Below, piece by piece: positions 25,191-38,164 of a stretch of 64,000 nt of DNA (position 1 is the first letter of the stretch; each line of letters opens with the position of its first letter). This DNA comes from Opisthorchis felineus. Taxonomy: Eukaryota; Platyhelminthes; Trematoda; Opisthorchiida; Opisthorchiidae. The notes beneath the pieces were generated by a model, which was not told the origin of the DNA, searched no databases, and was given only the letters and a program-made list of their open reading frames with translations. Both the position numbers and the translations under genes were made by a program. The stretch is taken from the NCBI GenBank assembly GCA_004794785.1, contig SJOL01001043.1:5626-69625 (forward strand), given 5' to 3'.

Positions 25191-27290
25191 ACTGCACCCA
25201 CTCTGACGTTCCGATGGCACTCGATAGGATATCATGCACCGCACCCGTCCGGACTTGGGGAGAGTTTAGCATCACTGGTCTATCCTTCTACTGGCTATCA
25301 GCCTTCCCCACTAACTTAATATCCCGGATTCGAGGCGACGGATCTCTTTCCGACCATTTGGAAGCTCTTGGCAGGCTTCTGTAAGTATGTGTTCATGGTC
25401 TTCCCCCTATCATGACCTTCAGTAGCCCCCTATTCTCTATACAACTGCAGATTGCTGGCGTTTCTGTAGGTGGACTACCTCAAGCCCCCGCCCAGTAACC
25501 GATCCCTCTTGGAGGTGTCAGGAAGTTTTGATCATCCCGGGCTAGTAAAAAGTCCATCCCGGTAAAAGAGACAAAACAGTACACATGACATTCTCCAGCT
25601 CTCTTCCCATACGCTCACATTTCCAAACAGAAGGAACCATCCGAAAAGTCCCGGGGCTGTTTCCTGAAGGACTGACCTGCAGCTTCTGCCGCAACTCAGT
25701 CCGCTTTCAGGTCCTCGCTGACTTCTCTCCGCATCCGTTTTAACGCATCCAAATTGCGAAAACTTCTGCCAACAGCTCTATTGGTGTACACGCACAAACA
25801 CTTAGAATCCCGAAAGTGTACCACCAACCACCCTTTACCCACATCCCGTCTAAATTTAACAGGGACAACTTGCAGCCTTCCAAAGTTTTGCGACCCAGAA
25901 CGAATGCCAGTGTTTACTGACCTAGATGCTTGTAGGTTCCAGGATTTGGATTGTCTAATCTTCTCACAACACCGCATTCTCCCGGGCAGCCTAGTCGTCA
26001 ATATTCCCCAGGCAATTCGAAAATGCAGTATCGAACGCCTTCCGATCCAAACCTACCGGTCTCCAACATCCTACTCGTATGTAAGCCTCTCAAAAATACT
26101 GAACCACTTGTGCAGTTGTTTAACTGTGTTGAAGGTCGTTTCGCTCTCGTTTTCGGCTCAACATGTCATATGCTTGTGACCAGGATTCTGGTGAAGTTGG
26201 TAGGAAGGTAAGGTTTGTGTGTTTTCGTCTTTCCTGCTACGACTATGGTATATTGCTCTTAAGGCGTGCGTGAATTTTTCGCCACATAGCCGGTGGTAAT
26301 TCTCACTGGCCGAATTTTAGCCGCAGTTCGCCACTGCAGGACTTTCCTCATGTTCACCTAGCATTTCTTCATGTTTATGCGCAGAAGAATCAACAGTATA
26401 TTGTTTGTGGGCGTCATTAGATCAGGTCCTCTAAAGTTTGGGTGCAGTAGGTATAAGTTAGTCGGTGGTGTATAGCTCCGGCACGATCGAATGAGAACCA
26501 GGGGTCGTAGTTCTGCGCTAGGTCTATTTTCGACGATTATTTCTTGGCCGTTTGGACCAATTGGGGTGGATAGGTAAACCTCAGCTGGTGTCCAACGCGC
26601 TCACGTAGTGGCTTCCTACCTAAAGGACATCCAATGTGGTCTCGATTGGGGTTAACCCCAGCCGCTGGTGTGCAGCTGGGTGCGCAGCAACCATTAATTG
26701 CTGGAAGGTTTCAAATATCCCCCCTACTTAGATTGCACATAGGTGCGTCTAAAAATATCATGGTGTAATTGCTCACAGCGAGGTAAAAATGCTAACCACA
26801 AAAAGACAACCTTGACGTGCTGTGGAGTTTTGTGCGCTTCCGTGACCCATTGAGCCATGTTGGATGGTGTCCATGCGACATCCGCAGTCTACCTACCACG
26901 ATGATCGCTGGTTAAGGGTCTGGCCAGCACAATCTCCTGGCCCTCCCGGTTGGGGATTGGAACATGTGCGTTAGCTTGTTCCATAAAAATGATAGTGCGT
27001 TTGGATTTTCCGCCAAACTGCTGTCTTGCAGTTGGGGTTTTGAGCTAGAGTCCTTAGTCGGGGACCCCAATCGTCCTCCTGACTAGGTGTCGGCACCCTG
27101 GAAATATCTCTTTCCACACAGGACTAACAATACTCACGCCACATCGGCTGTCGTGTGGCGCCACCAGTAGCGTCGCCTTACTTGCTCCACACATCAGGAC
27201 GGGTAAGCGAAAGCATGCCACTGCTGATGCCTCCCTTACACTTTCAAGTTTTCCCTCTTCTGCCCTACCCTAACCAATTTAGGTACTCTT
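25190..27290. other. No recognisable gene; possible LINE 5' flank at the right end
   Basis: 25754-26179 (+) is a 141-codon frame overlapped by a 101-codon minus frame (25696-26001). Neither has a motif that I know. The part from about 26600 may be untranslated 5' sequence of the LINE that follows. Confidence 0.3.
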
Positions 27291-30075
27291 TCCACAGGTC
27301 CAAGCATTAGGGCCAATCGCATCACTCAGCTGCAGCTTGTGCGTCCGACTTCAGTGACAACCTTAGACACCCCGAAAGCCTGTCTTAGCCGTGTTTAACT
27401 TTTGCACACTGAATCCGAACAGGACAACAGGTGGCTCCAGCTCGTACGCTGGATTCCGTCTGCATTGGTGCATGTTATCTGTCAGAAACAAGTATACAGG
27501 ACGCAAGTACTGTGATTGGACTGACGGTCCCCTCGCTCTCTTCCAGTTTCCAGCTGCAGAGGCCACTGTAACTGGGTATGCTGGGGGGGGGGTATCGTAC
27601 TGAGCAACACAGGGGCATTGTCTCCGCTTGTTTGGGTACCTGCTGATAGTCGACTCTGCGCGGTTCGTTTGGCAACGTCTATGAGAGGCTGCAGAAAGTG
27701 AGGTCCATCGCACCTTGTTTATCGTGTCCGCTTACGCCCAAACGGACTTTTACTGTAAATCTGCTAAAGACAGTTTGTATGACACTCTAGGTGCTATTTT
27801 ACAACGGACTAAAAGCTCAGATATCGTTATGGTTGCTGGTGACATGATCGCCCAGCTAGATAGACTAACCGCTGCTGAGGCCCAATTGGGTGGTCGACTT
27901 GGGTTGGATGCGAGATGCAAGGACAACGGAAATCGTCTACTTCATACATGAGCCGATCACAAGTCGTGCCTTTGCAGTAGCTACTTCCGGGACGGCGGAA
28001 GTCCCTTGATGACGTGGTGCTCACCAACAAACCACTCCCGAATCCAAATAGACCGGAATCGCCGTCAGTTACCGGTGGTGATGATCGAGCACCGCCTGCC
28101 ACCCCTCCTGGAACACCAGTGTGGGTTTCGACCATGCACTTGTGTGCGGTTGCTTTTCATTGCGCTTTTCAGGAACGCACAAAAAGCGCACGTCTCGTTT
28201 AGGTACTGAGAAGCAAGTGGGTCCAGATGTCCAACGAAACTATCAGGACCGTTTCCTCGAACGCCTGCCGGAAGGTCCTATGTCGGATATTAACGGCCAC
28301 TTGGAACAAATATCCACAGTGCTACTCAGAGCCGGAACTTCTGTTTGTGGCACAACCCAGCCAATCTCATCCAAACTGGGTTTCTGACACGGCCATGGCC
28401 TAGCTGGAGACCCGGCAACAGATTCCTCCTGGCTGCAACCACGACTCAACTCGACGCGTCAACCGTGCGACATCATCCATGCAAATCGAGAAATTTGGTG
28501 TGCCCGAAAGGCCGAAGAAATGAAACATGCAAAAAATGTTGGACAATTCCATGGGCTGTTCCACTTGATTCGTTCGATTGGTTCCTCCGAAGCATCTTGT
28601 CAGCACAACTATCAGGGGCCAGAATGGTTTTGATATTCGGCAAAGGAAAACGTTTAGATCGCTGGGCACAATACTTCGAGCAACAATTCATATGGCCACC
28701 TGCTACTTCCAATCTGGGGTGCTATCCTTCAACACAAAATTGGACCGTGAACATGGAACCCATCTCAGCCTCAGAAGTGTCCGAGTGTAGATCTCTAATC
28801 AGGCCTCATGGTGCTCCTTGTCCTGAAGGCCCTTCCCCTGCTCTGTTCAAGGCTGGTGGTGAACTCCTCCGTCAGTGCCTCTCTAGCCTATTTGGGTATA
28901 TCTGGTAGAAAAAGACCGTTCCATATAACGGATGATTCGGCAATTGTGCCCATTTTGAATGGGGGTACTCACGGTGAATTTAGTGATAGTAGCAGAGGTG
29001 TTAGTTTGACTTCCGTTGTAGCATCACTGATTCTTCGTCGTCTCAAGGTGGCATGCGAATCCTTGCCCCGTGAGCATCAAGCGGAATTTCGACCGGGGGG
29101 AGGCTGCTTCGACCACATTTTTCATAATGCTTCAGGAGTTAGCGCAATGTCATATGTATAGCTGACCCACAGTCTTGGTATTCTTTGACTTCAGGGGTGC
29201 GTTCGACTCTGTTTTTCGGTCAGTGCTGTTAACCACACTTGCTCAACAGTGTACGCTCCCAGAAATCTGAATATAATCTGGTCCCCATATTCACATACTT
29301 CTAGTTGTGTCAGCTCCCTGGAAGCTTCCCCACAAGAAATGGTGACCGCCAGGGATGTCCACTCTCTCCATTCTTGTTCAGCTTCGTCGTCAGTGCAACA
29401 GTGAGGCGAACGCCGAAAGGTCTTTAAAAATCCTGCTGTTCAAATCGTTGCTGGTGAGAACCTTGTCACTCTGGGGATGACATCGTCTTTACCTTTAGAT
29501 GCGAAGGCCAACCAGAAACTGTTGAATAAACTAACCAACATCGTACCATTTTTGGCATGCGCCTTTTACCTTCAAAGTGCAGAGCCATGTTTTAGAAGGT
29601 GATGCCTCTGGACGTACCCCCTCACAGTTCCACTAGAATCACTGGAGGTTATGGAAAATTTCACACCTCTTTAGTCATATTAGCTCTGATGCAAATGTGT
29701 CCGACGAAGTTAGTGCACGAATCTCAAAGGCCCGAACCTTGTTGGTTAATTTGCGTCACCTGTGGCGTCAAAAAGGCATATCACTGGGTCTTAAGGGTCG
29801 CGTGTACCAGGCTGCAGTAAGGGCTGTGTCTTATGGTTGCGAAACATTGCATCTGCGGACAGATTATTCGTTGCGCCTTCACGTTTTTGACCACCAATGC
29901 CTGAGAAGCGTTGTTGTTTGTCTCATGTCGTCAACTAATTCGTAACAAGGTAATAAGAGAACAGGTGTTTGGTTATGCAGGGGGTACTTCAGTTGCAGAA
30001 AACATCTAGCACCCTCAACTGCAGTGGCTCAGTCATGTGCCGAAACACCGTCTACGAAGACGGGTGTCCTCTATG
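27290..30075 (+). mobile_element. Non-LTR retrotransposon (endonuclease + reverse transcriptase), frameshifted
   Basis: Domains appear in order but in shifting frames. An APE-type endonuclease fragment has TLFIVSAYAQTD (near 27715) and DIVMVAGDM (near 27820), then the AQLGGRLGLD block. A linker follows with QRNYQDRFLERLPEGP (28230) and ERLDRWAQYFEQQF-like sequence (28650-28690). Reverse transcriptase blocks are RGVSLTSVVASLILRRL (28995), HQAEFRPGGGC (29075), FFDFRGAFDSV-like (29190) and a damaged DD box (29470). The thumb and tail are KARTLLVNLRHLWRQKGISLGLKGR (29730, in parts) and a GCETLHLR segment (29838). Many stops and frame shifts make it non-functional. The RTE-versus-other clade is not settled. 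Confidence 0.8.
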
Positions 30076-30084
30076 CCTGCATGC

Positions 30085-30790
30085 ATTTGTGGCTCTGACG
30101 TGACGTCAGCTTGATTGTCAAAGGTACTAAGTGTGCTAAGCCACGGTCCGATCAGCTTCATATTATGGATCGGAGACATGGTTGCTGTATGCTGAAGGCC
30201 TTCTAAGGCTCTGTGTTTGACAATTGGTGCCCACGAAGCATTGCGCGAGTCCGGTGGATTCATCAGATCAGTTATGTTGAAGTATGCCAGATGGCTTTTA
30301 GGAAAGTTCATTCTCCCCCGATAAATCAGCTGGTCCAACTCCACGGGTTACGCCGGATAGGCCATGTGCCTCCTATGTCATAGGACCGTTCGCCTCGTAG
30401 AGGGCGCTTCGCAGTCTTGTGTAGGAAGCAGACGACCCAGGGGTGGCCAGTCCATGACTGGGCAATGGGAAAAGAAAGCCCGTTAATAGTCAACTCACTC
30501 GGGTTGGTAAATGTCCTATTTCCGGATGGGGAGCGGGGGCAGGTCAAAACAAAGGATAGCGAACCTGACAGATACGACTTACGCAGCCAGTGGTGGTCTT
30601 GCATCAAAGCTATCGCCTTAATTGCGTAGCTCTCAATCCCGACCACACGAAACTCGTCGACAATGGACTGATTGGGCCATCACCAGCGAGTTGTTCTCAG
30701 TCCCTTATTCTCCTTATCCTAGGAGAACGATGTTGTAGCGCCTGGAACCACTGAATCCAGACGCATGGTTTGTGCGCTAAAAAACCGACA
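30085..30790 (+). mobile_element. 5'-truncated LINE of the same superfamily (3' end)
   Basis: 30150-30370 gives broken pieces of the LINE C-terminus: SETWLL-like, SIARVRWIHQISYVEV, then LHGLRRIGHV. The remaining 400 bp are 3' untranslated sequence closely matching 49027-49330 (CAGCCA.TGG.G.TCTTGCATCAAAGCTA, then CTGATTGGGC.ATC). It abuts the previous element. Confidence 0.65.
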
Positions 30791-31329
30791 GGTGATTGTG
30801 TGGCACCCCGATGACTTACGTTCAGATTTAGCACTTTTGACGACGGGAGACATCTGATATCCCCCATTCCATGCCACTTCCTTAGTCCTCCGAATGTTGT
30901 GCACGAATTTCCTCAGACAGTGAACGAGTTCTCCATCCTTAAACCAGACAGTCGGAAAAAACTCAGGATGGCTCTGTTTTGCCTCAGACGTATGACTTCG
31001 TTTTTGGCTTCACTTTCTGTAACCGAGCATTTGACATCCCAGTGTGAAGTTGTTCGTACGTTGTTCATTATGCTGTGGACCTCACGGGAAAGCGCAAAGA
31101 AAAGCAGCAACAGACAGGTGCATGGTTAGAGTCTACCCAGATATTCTAGGAAGAGCGGTAGTTAGTAACTGATCCGCGTTGGAGGTTGGCCTGCACGTGA
31201 GATCCACTATGTGGCCAAGCAGTTAAGTCTATTTAGCAAGTTGTTACTGCACAGAAGCACTCTGTGGTCAGCAAATGACTGGCAGCCGTTCGCAGCCGGG
31301 CCACTTTCCAATGGTTTTAACGTCCGCTT

Positions 31330-34300
31330 CAACCATCCTGCAATCTAGCTCGTCTAATCATTCCCGTGATTGCCTGTATTTCAAAAGTGTCGAGAATAAT
31401 GTCCAGTGATAGGTTGCTGTGGCACGCTGGTGGTTCCGAAAGATAGCGTGGATGGAGTTGGTTCTTGGGTCGAGCCTGTTGATATTGCGAGCAGGCTCTT
31501 ACATAGTCTGAGATGTCACGATCCATGTGTTGCCAGTAAGCGAGGTTCCGGACGATTGCTTCCATCCGGTAAATTCGAAGACACACCAAACGGAACTGCT
31601 TCAGGACCTGAAGGTGTAAGGGGCGTGGCCCCACAACACGTTCTCCAAACATGATGCAGTCGTCAACGATAGACAGGGAATCCCGACTATGGACGAAGAT
31701 CGTCGTCCAGGGATTTTGTCGGCCAACGTGTCCTGAGGAAGTGGGTCGCCTGTTGCAATGTCGGATCAGCCGCAGTCGCGCTCTGGATATCCGGCACGGT
31801 CACCCCTAAGGCACGGACTGTTTTGAGCAGCTGATGGCTGGCGTGGTCATCGATGGACAGGGCAGCGGTGACGAAATCCTCTTCTCGGGCAGTATGGCTG
31901 CCGATCAGACATGAGGGTGCATCCGCTTGGTCGATACCGGATGTCGAAATCGTACCCAAATAGGGTGAGTGCTCAACATTGCAGACGATTCGCCGAATGA
32001 GTGAACACGCCGGGTTTCAAGCCGAAAATCGACAGCAGATGTTTGTGGTCGGTCAAAAGTGAACCGATGGCCGTGTATCATTTTGTGAAAGCGGTGGACG
32101 GTAAAAACTAGCGCCAGCGCCTCTATTTGACCGGTGTTGTTCCGCTGGGGTTAGTGACCTGGATGTGTGCATGATCGCCTTCTCGGTTCCGTCCGGGAAT
32201 ACATGAAGAATGATAGCAATAACACCGCAAGCGGAGTCCTCAATCGGCAGCTTCGGATTGTAGTGCGTCAGTGGCAGTTCAGAGCTGAGCATAGACCTCC
32301 TACTAAATCCAAGGCATATCCTTTTTCAGAACGCGGCCGGACACTGCAAATCAGGCAGGAATGCCGAATAGTAGTTGATGAGACCCAAGAAAGAGCTGGG
32401 CGTAGTAACAACCTTGCGAGCTGGCATCTTTTGAATTGCTCTTACGTTCTGGGGATCAGGGTGTCGACCGGAAGAAGATGAACCCGAAATACTTGATGGC
32501 TATCATGAAGACCTGACACTTTTCAGGACGGAGGCGGAGACCGTTGTCGTGGATGCTTTGAAGCGCCATATCGATTTGCATGCGCAATTCATCAAGAGAG
32601 CCGGCGGCAACCAGCACGTCGTCCAGGTATGCAGCCACACCTGGAATGCCAGAACGGATTGTGTCCATCATCTGTTGGGAGATCGCAGGGGCTGTCTTAA
32701 AGCCAGATTGTAGATTATATTTGTATGGACCCCGGTGCGTGATGATGGTCAGTAGAGATCAGGACTCCGGCACAACTTCGATCTGCAAGTATGCGTCGGC
32801 CAGGTCGAGTTTGGTGAAACAAATGCATCTGTTCATAATGGTGAACGGATCATCGGGCACCGACAACGGGCAGTGGTGCCGTCCGAGAGCTGTGTTGAGT
32901 CAGGTTGAGAGGCCAGCACAAGTGCGAATGGACCCATTTGGCTTCTTCACCACGACGATTGGGGCTGCCCGTGCGGAGTGCGATATGGGACGCCTTGTTG
33001 CTTGAGACGCTGGAGTTCGGCGTCCACCTGTGGTAAGGAGGAGTACGGAACCGGTCATTTGGGGCGAAATACTGGGATAGCTTCTGGTCGAAGTCGAAGG
33101 GTTATTTGTGTGGTTGGACAGTTACCAAGATTAGGCTGCAAGCGCCGAATAATATCACCGGACTGATCTGGAGGGACAACGGGATAATCGACCGCACTGC
33201 AGACGAAACTGATAGGGATATTTGCCAAACCAAGACGATCGAACCAGTCAAGAGGAGATTCAATTTGACGGAGGTCGCAACACAACCCAGTGAATGTCGT
33301 TCCCTTGAATAAGACGCGGCATCGTAGTTCACCGAAAAGCCGCAGCTCACCACTACAAGCACTGGTGGTAGTTCTGGAAAACCGTCGGACTGAAGGTCGA
33401 TGAAGTGTGCACCAAAGCTTCTCCGGTATAATAGTGACGTCCGAAGCAGTATCCAACTGCTGGCGGACCGGACGGGCATTGACCAGGAGAGTGAGGAATT
33501 TTGTGTGGGATGGGGAACTAACCTGAAACGTTACCAGCAGACTCAGGACGCAGCCCACCGGTTCGGAGTTCGAGAGGCGTGGTTTCTGCTTGGAGGCGCC
33601 CTGGGATGAGCGTGCCCGACAGTATCCGTCTTTGTAACCCACGGTCTTGCATTGTGGACACCGTTGCTGATTGTAGGGACAGTCTGACTAAGTGCCAAGC
33701 CCCGCGGTGCCAGCACGGGGGTGCGGGCTTCTTTTGGACTTGCTGCTGACTGGATTGGGTAGTGCCTGAACTTAACAGACCAGAGGAGGACGGGCCGGAA
33801 TTGGGAGAACCGGAGGGTTTGAAAACCTGGCGGACCACGTGAACTTCAAAGCTACCTTGACCGCCAGATTAGACCAAAGTAGTGTCATTCTGTAGGTTGG
33901 TCAACCGTTGGTACTCGTCAGCAATGGCGTTGAGCGTCAGCGAAGAGTCTTGCTCAAGACGGTTGAGTGGATTCGTCCGTATGTCTGCGAACTTGGGAGA
34001 CCGGAGGCTGCATATGAAAATGAAGGGTTTGAATAGGTCATTTGTGAGCGAGATGGCTCAGTGGTTAGAGCGCGTGGTTCGAACCCGACCTCTGCATCTC
34101 GATTTCCTCTGTGTAGGCTTGGGCAACCTGGCAGTATCCCAGCCCTCGTGCTTCCTTCGGGTGGCATGGCAGCTAGGCACCGAAAGAGTGCTACAGCTGA
34201 ACGATTTTTTTAGTTGTCACTTAAATTTGAAACGTTCGCGTTCACGATTAACAATGCCAACAAGTCGTCTGGCTCGTTCATAACCAAATTTAAACAGCTA

Positions 34301-34727
34301 TACCGCGTACTGAGCAGCGATCGTTCCCCAAAGGTCTGCATTAGGATTTGTGTTGTGTCATCAAAAGACCTGTCGCGTGGATCCTACGTGAGGATCAGGT
34401 TGCAGTACTTCGAAATCCCTGTCGAGCCAAGCTTACAGAGCACGAGACGGACTTTCCATGCATCGTCCTGCGCAGCGAGGTCGACTCGGAATAGGTCCTC
34501 GTAGCGGCGGAACCATGTCTCGAACGTGACGTGTCTCGACGTAGGTCATGGTTAAACTCCGCTATGCTATGCCAACCTGCTGAGCTGTTGCCGGAGCGGA
34601 CGTAGCACCAGTAGCGGGAACCCTCAACTGCTTAAGCATTTTGGTGAGCTCAAGCTTTTGCTCTAGCAGTGTCTCTACTTTCGCGGAATCAATCACGGGT
34701 AAATCAAAACTAACCTCGTCGCCAAAA
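31330..34727 (-). mobile_element. Ty3/gypsy-type LTR retrotransposon, internal region, truncated and decayed
   Basis: Read from right to left on the minus strand. The LTR edge is near 34728 (plus-strand TGTTACGATC), with a primer-binding-like TTGGCGACGAGG next to it. Gag fragments lie at 34700-33840, interrupted by a SINE. A Cys knuckle region (CPQCKTVGYKDGYC) lies near 33660-33620. The protease has LDTASDVTII (near 33470), where the usual DTG reads DTA. The reverse transcriptase includes PIVVVKKPNGSIR, TKLDLADAYLQIEV and the catalytic YLDD (near 32620). RNase H has LPLTHYNPKLPI (near 32270). The integrase zinc region, near 31570-31490, has one ligand Cys replaced by Tyr. The integrase catalytic core and the other LTR are not seen. 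Stops and frameshifts are numerous. Confidence 0.85.
34045..34212 (+). repeat. tRNA-derived SINE, copy 2, inserted in the gypsy gag
   Basis: Full head (GAGATGGCTCAGTGGTTAGAGCGC, in parts) and body, ending GCTGAACGATTTTTTT. Flanking GTCATTT (34037-34043) and GTCACTT (34216-34222) may be a worn target-site duplication. The gag reading resumes on both sides. Confidence 0.85.
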
Positions 34728-36550
34728 TGTTACGATCTGAGCGAGTACGATCAACGACTACACGCGAATTGAGAACGAGCACACAAATCCCCAGTTATAA
34801 CGCGAGCTCAATAATCCTCTAGTGTTTGGGATGTCAGTATCCCCAAAAACTGTTTACTTGTTGAGTTATTACCGACGTTATTTTGTGAAAATTTGAACTT
34901 CGAATTTTCGTCCCCTTTCCGACAAGTTCAAAACGACCGTGCTTCTCACCCATTGGCCAGTTGCATTTTGTGTGCGCTAACGAATTTATCATTCCCCAAG
35001 GCCATTCAGTATATATATATATATAATATGATGTATAATTATATATATAATATATTCGACGATGCTCCCGCTGTACTTCGCCTTTGTTTGAGACAATCGA
35101 GGCTCTCCTCCGAAGGTCCGGTCTTCTCTCTGCGCTGGGAGCAGTTGGGGATCGTTGCGACCTCGATCAGGGTGAAGCCCAGCGTGAATCTTGCGTATCT
35201 GACTCCGGATGATCAGCGTTCGCAGAATACTACCACAGAGCAGGAATGGCCACTAGACTGAGGCTTCGGTGGTCTTCGGACGATACTTGGCTGAACATTC
35301 GAGCGTCGTCAGTCGTAGCTGATTGGCTGCATCAGCGTCCAATCGGCAACCAACTTTCCTGGCCCGGATAGTCGACAGGCCTTTTGTCCACAGGCGGGGC
35401 ACCAAATAACCGAAGATCACGTATTTTGGAAGGATGTCGCGAGCCGTTTGCGGAGCGAACGAGGTCGTGCACTGATTGGTCAAAGTGAAAGCTACTCAGG
35501 ACCTCGACACTTCTCGCCAGCTCACGGGGATTCTAGCGTGAACTTGTCGAACATTCCGTGATAGTCCCATAAATACAGTTGCAATAATTTTCCGGTCTCT
35601 CTGCAAAGGACTGTCTCAAGCTATTGTACCGTTTTGATATACCATGGAAGGTGGAACAGGAAGCCATGAACCGCCATCGACGTTGCAATATCGCCAGCAA
35701 GACGACAGCTCTTGAAGTGATTTCGTCGGAGTTGGCGGTACCCATAACTTCCGGATCTTCCGATGTTATTTACAGGAATCCGACCTCCCTGACAGTCTTC
35801 GATGAAGGCTTCCGTTGGTACAACGCGTTTTGATTTGGATGCAGCCGCGCATGAGTTAATCTGCTGTTCAACGTTGCGTGGCTGTGATAATTTTGGTGAT
35901 GGCTTTTCATTTTCCGGCCGTTGTCTTAGTACGGAAGGTGCGTGGGAAAGGACGGGTTGGCAAAGGTCGGCCCTGAAAACTGCACACTTCAGTCAATCGG
36001 TAATTGACCATGACCGTCGAAATTTGTGAGAGCTCGATGGAGATTTAAGTGTATCGGCCGTACGCAGTGGTATTAGGAGTCAAACTTCTTCGCCTTGCAA
36101 ATGTGGTTTCGCAGCTTCCATGCTGACCCACAGCTTTCTATTCTACTTTTGAGGTAGTCTTTGGTGCAGACGAAGGAAGATTTCTGAATACGTATTTGTA
36201 GATCGGTCACTCAAATACTTGGATCTAGTTGACCGATATCTTGACCAGTCAGGGTATGCCTTCTTGTCCGTTGCTGGTTCGCCATGCATCCAATCAGTCG
36301 AGGTGATGTTCGTTTGTTCTGTCGGCGCGACTCGACCTCAAGGATGGGGTCCGCGTGAACTCCCCTGTGCATGGTTGGAGACGCTGTAAGATGCAGCTGC
36401 TAATCGATGTTAGGGGCGTTTATTGTCAGTTTCCACCCAGATGGTCTCATTGATATTTGAACCTCTGGATAGTAGTGAAATGCCGTGCCTGACTATGGGA
36501 CTAGACTGAAGGGTGATGTTGCAGGTGTAATGTTGCTGGCTATCTGCATA
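34728..36550. other. Possible gypsy LTR followed by unassigned sequence
   Basis: The LTR should extend rightward from 34728, but its outer end could not be set because no second copy is present. A (TA)n-rich tract lies at 35012-35055. No gene recognised. Confidence 0.35.
35012..35055. repeat. AT-rich microsatellite
   Basis: TATATATATA followed by interrupted TATAAT/TTATAT runs. Confidence 0.8.
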
Positions 36551-37720
36551 ATCCGACAAAACGGGCTAAAGTGGAATAGAAAGCAATGTTTTACTTCGCG
36601 GGCTGGATGGCCATTGTTTTACGTCCCAACCGGCCTCCGGTTTGCGCGTAACCGTGGCTTCGTACTCACATACTTGTGGACGCGTAGAGAACTACGAGTT
36701 CTCCAGAAGCTTTCCTACAAGTAGTGGCATCCGACAAGGATGTGCACTTAGTCCATTTTTGTTTAGTTTTGCCCTTGGTGAGTTTAATAACGGTGTTTTC
36801 TCAGCTTAGTTCCCGGTCTGAAATTTCCAAGCTGGCGTTCCCGTCGAAACAATCACCAAAGGCACAACGTGTATTGAGACTCAAAGCCAGGTCAAGACCA
36901 CATGTGCGGCGACAACATACTGGAAATTCTGGGGCCTTCTGGATGCGGCATTGGCAACTGGCATTCGGCGGATACTAGATCATGATTGGCTGTTGGGTTC
37001 AGACTTCCGGCCGATCGCCTTGATGCTTGACCGGCAAGCGGCTCGATCTTTTGGCCATTCTCGTGCTTCTTGGCCGTAGCAGCGCTTAACTGCGATCGGC
37101 ATCTGTGCGGAATTTCGCCTAGCAGTGAGGTAATCAGGTGAACACTGTAATACAGCGGTGTTCTTATCCCTCCAAACTAGGACTTTACCGACCTGGACTA
37201 TGCAGACGACATTGTTCTCATTTTTGAAAAATGGTTGGAAGCGCAAGCATTGCTCGAAAGGATGACAAAGACCACCCAGTCCTTCGGCATGTGTTTCGAA
37301 CCCGACCTCTGCATCTCGACTTCCCTTGTCTAGGCTCGGCAACCTGGCAGTGTCCCATCCCTCGCGCTTCCTTCGGGTGGCATGGCAGCTAAGCACCGAA
37401 AAGGTGTTACAGCCGAATGATTTCTGACATCAAAAGGGGTATCAAATGAGTTGATCGGGAAACGACGGTGGTGAAACAAACCATGCTTTATTCGAAGAAT
37501 GCCCCTTGCAAGCTAAGGTGGTTGGGTCATGTATTGAACGTGCTGGGTTACTGCCAGCCAAGGGGAGCGTTTTGTGCGCCTAATTAGGAGTGGCGAAAAC
37601 CCAGAGACAGAAAAGCTGAACAATATGGTGTCTGGCATTCGTGCTGTCAGTTTCCATCCTGATTGATTGTTCGAGGTGCAAATACCTCGGGTGTTTATCG
37701 TAGACTAGCTGTACGTCTCC
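36550..37720 (+). mobile_element. LINE reverse-transcriptase relic interrupted by a SINE
   Basis: 36680-36780 reads SSGIRQGCALSPFLFSFAL (RT motif B'-like). 37186-37283 reads DLDYADDIVLIFEKW, with the YADD catalytic box intact, then a TQSFGM stretch. The SINE at 37291-37423 breaks it. 37505-37560 gives KLRWLGHVLNV, the LINE C-terminal signature. Related to the 27.3-30.1 kb element. Confidence 0.75.
37291..37423 (+). repeat. tRNA-derived SINE, copy 3 (5'-truncated)
   Basis: Begins inside the tRNA-like head at TTCGAACCC and runs to the terminal GCCGAATGATT. Confidence 0.8.
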
Positions 37721-38009
37721 GTCCTTGTCCCATTTCTTCTCATTGTAAGGCTTAGTTCAAATGAAATGACGTGGCAGAGAAGTACCAGTGTTCTCATCTG
37801 ATGTTGCTGTCGTTGGTGATTATCGTGGAGCCATCCAACTCGGACAAATGAGCTGCTGCTACCAGAAACTAGCGGCCACGATGGTGCACGCAGTTGCTTC
37901 AAACACTGGATATTGAAGAGTGCCAGAGAACGCTGCTGGATAGCGAAGTCCGGAGATTCGGGGGAAGGCTTTTGCTGTAGACAGCTCAAACGACCCATCG
38001 AAAGAATAC

Positions 38010-38164
38010 GTCGTTCAGCCGTAGCACCCTTTCGGTGCCTAACTGCCACGCCACCAGAAGGAAGCACGAGGGCTGGGATACTGCCAGGTTGCCCAAGCCT
38101 AGACAGGGGAAGTCGAGAGGCAGAGGTCGGGTTCGAACCACGGACCTTCCGGTCAGTAAATTCG
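38010..38164 (-). repeat. tRNA-derived SINE, copy 4 (cut by the assembly gap)
   Basis: Reverse complement of the SINE body and head up to the tRNA-like TTTACTGACCGGAAGGTCCG, then unknown bases. Apparent long proteins spanning this point are artefacts of the N run. Confidence 0.85.

Noticed and set aside
32167..33609. Plus-strand frames of up to 141 codons between 32.1 and 33.6 kb
   Set aside because: They are antisense shadows of the gypsy polymerase and protease on the minus strand.
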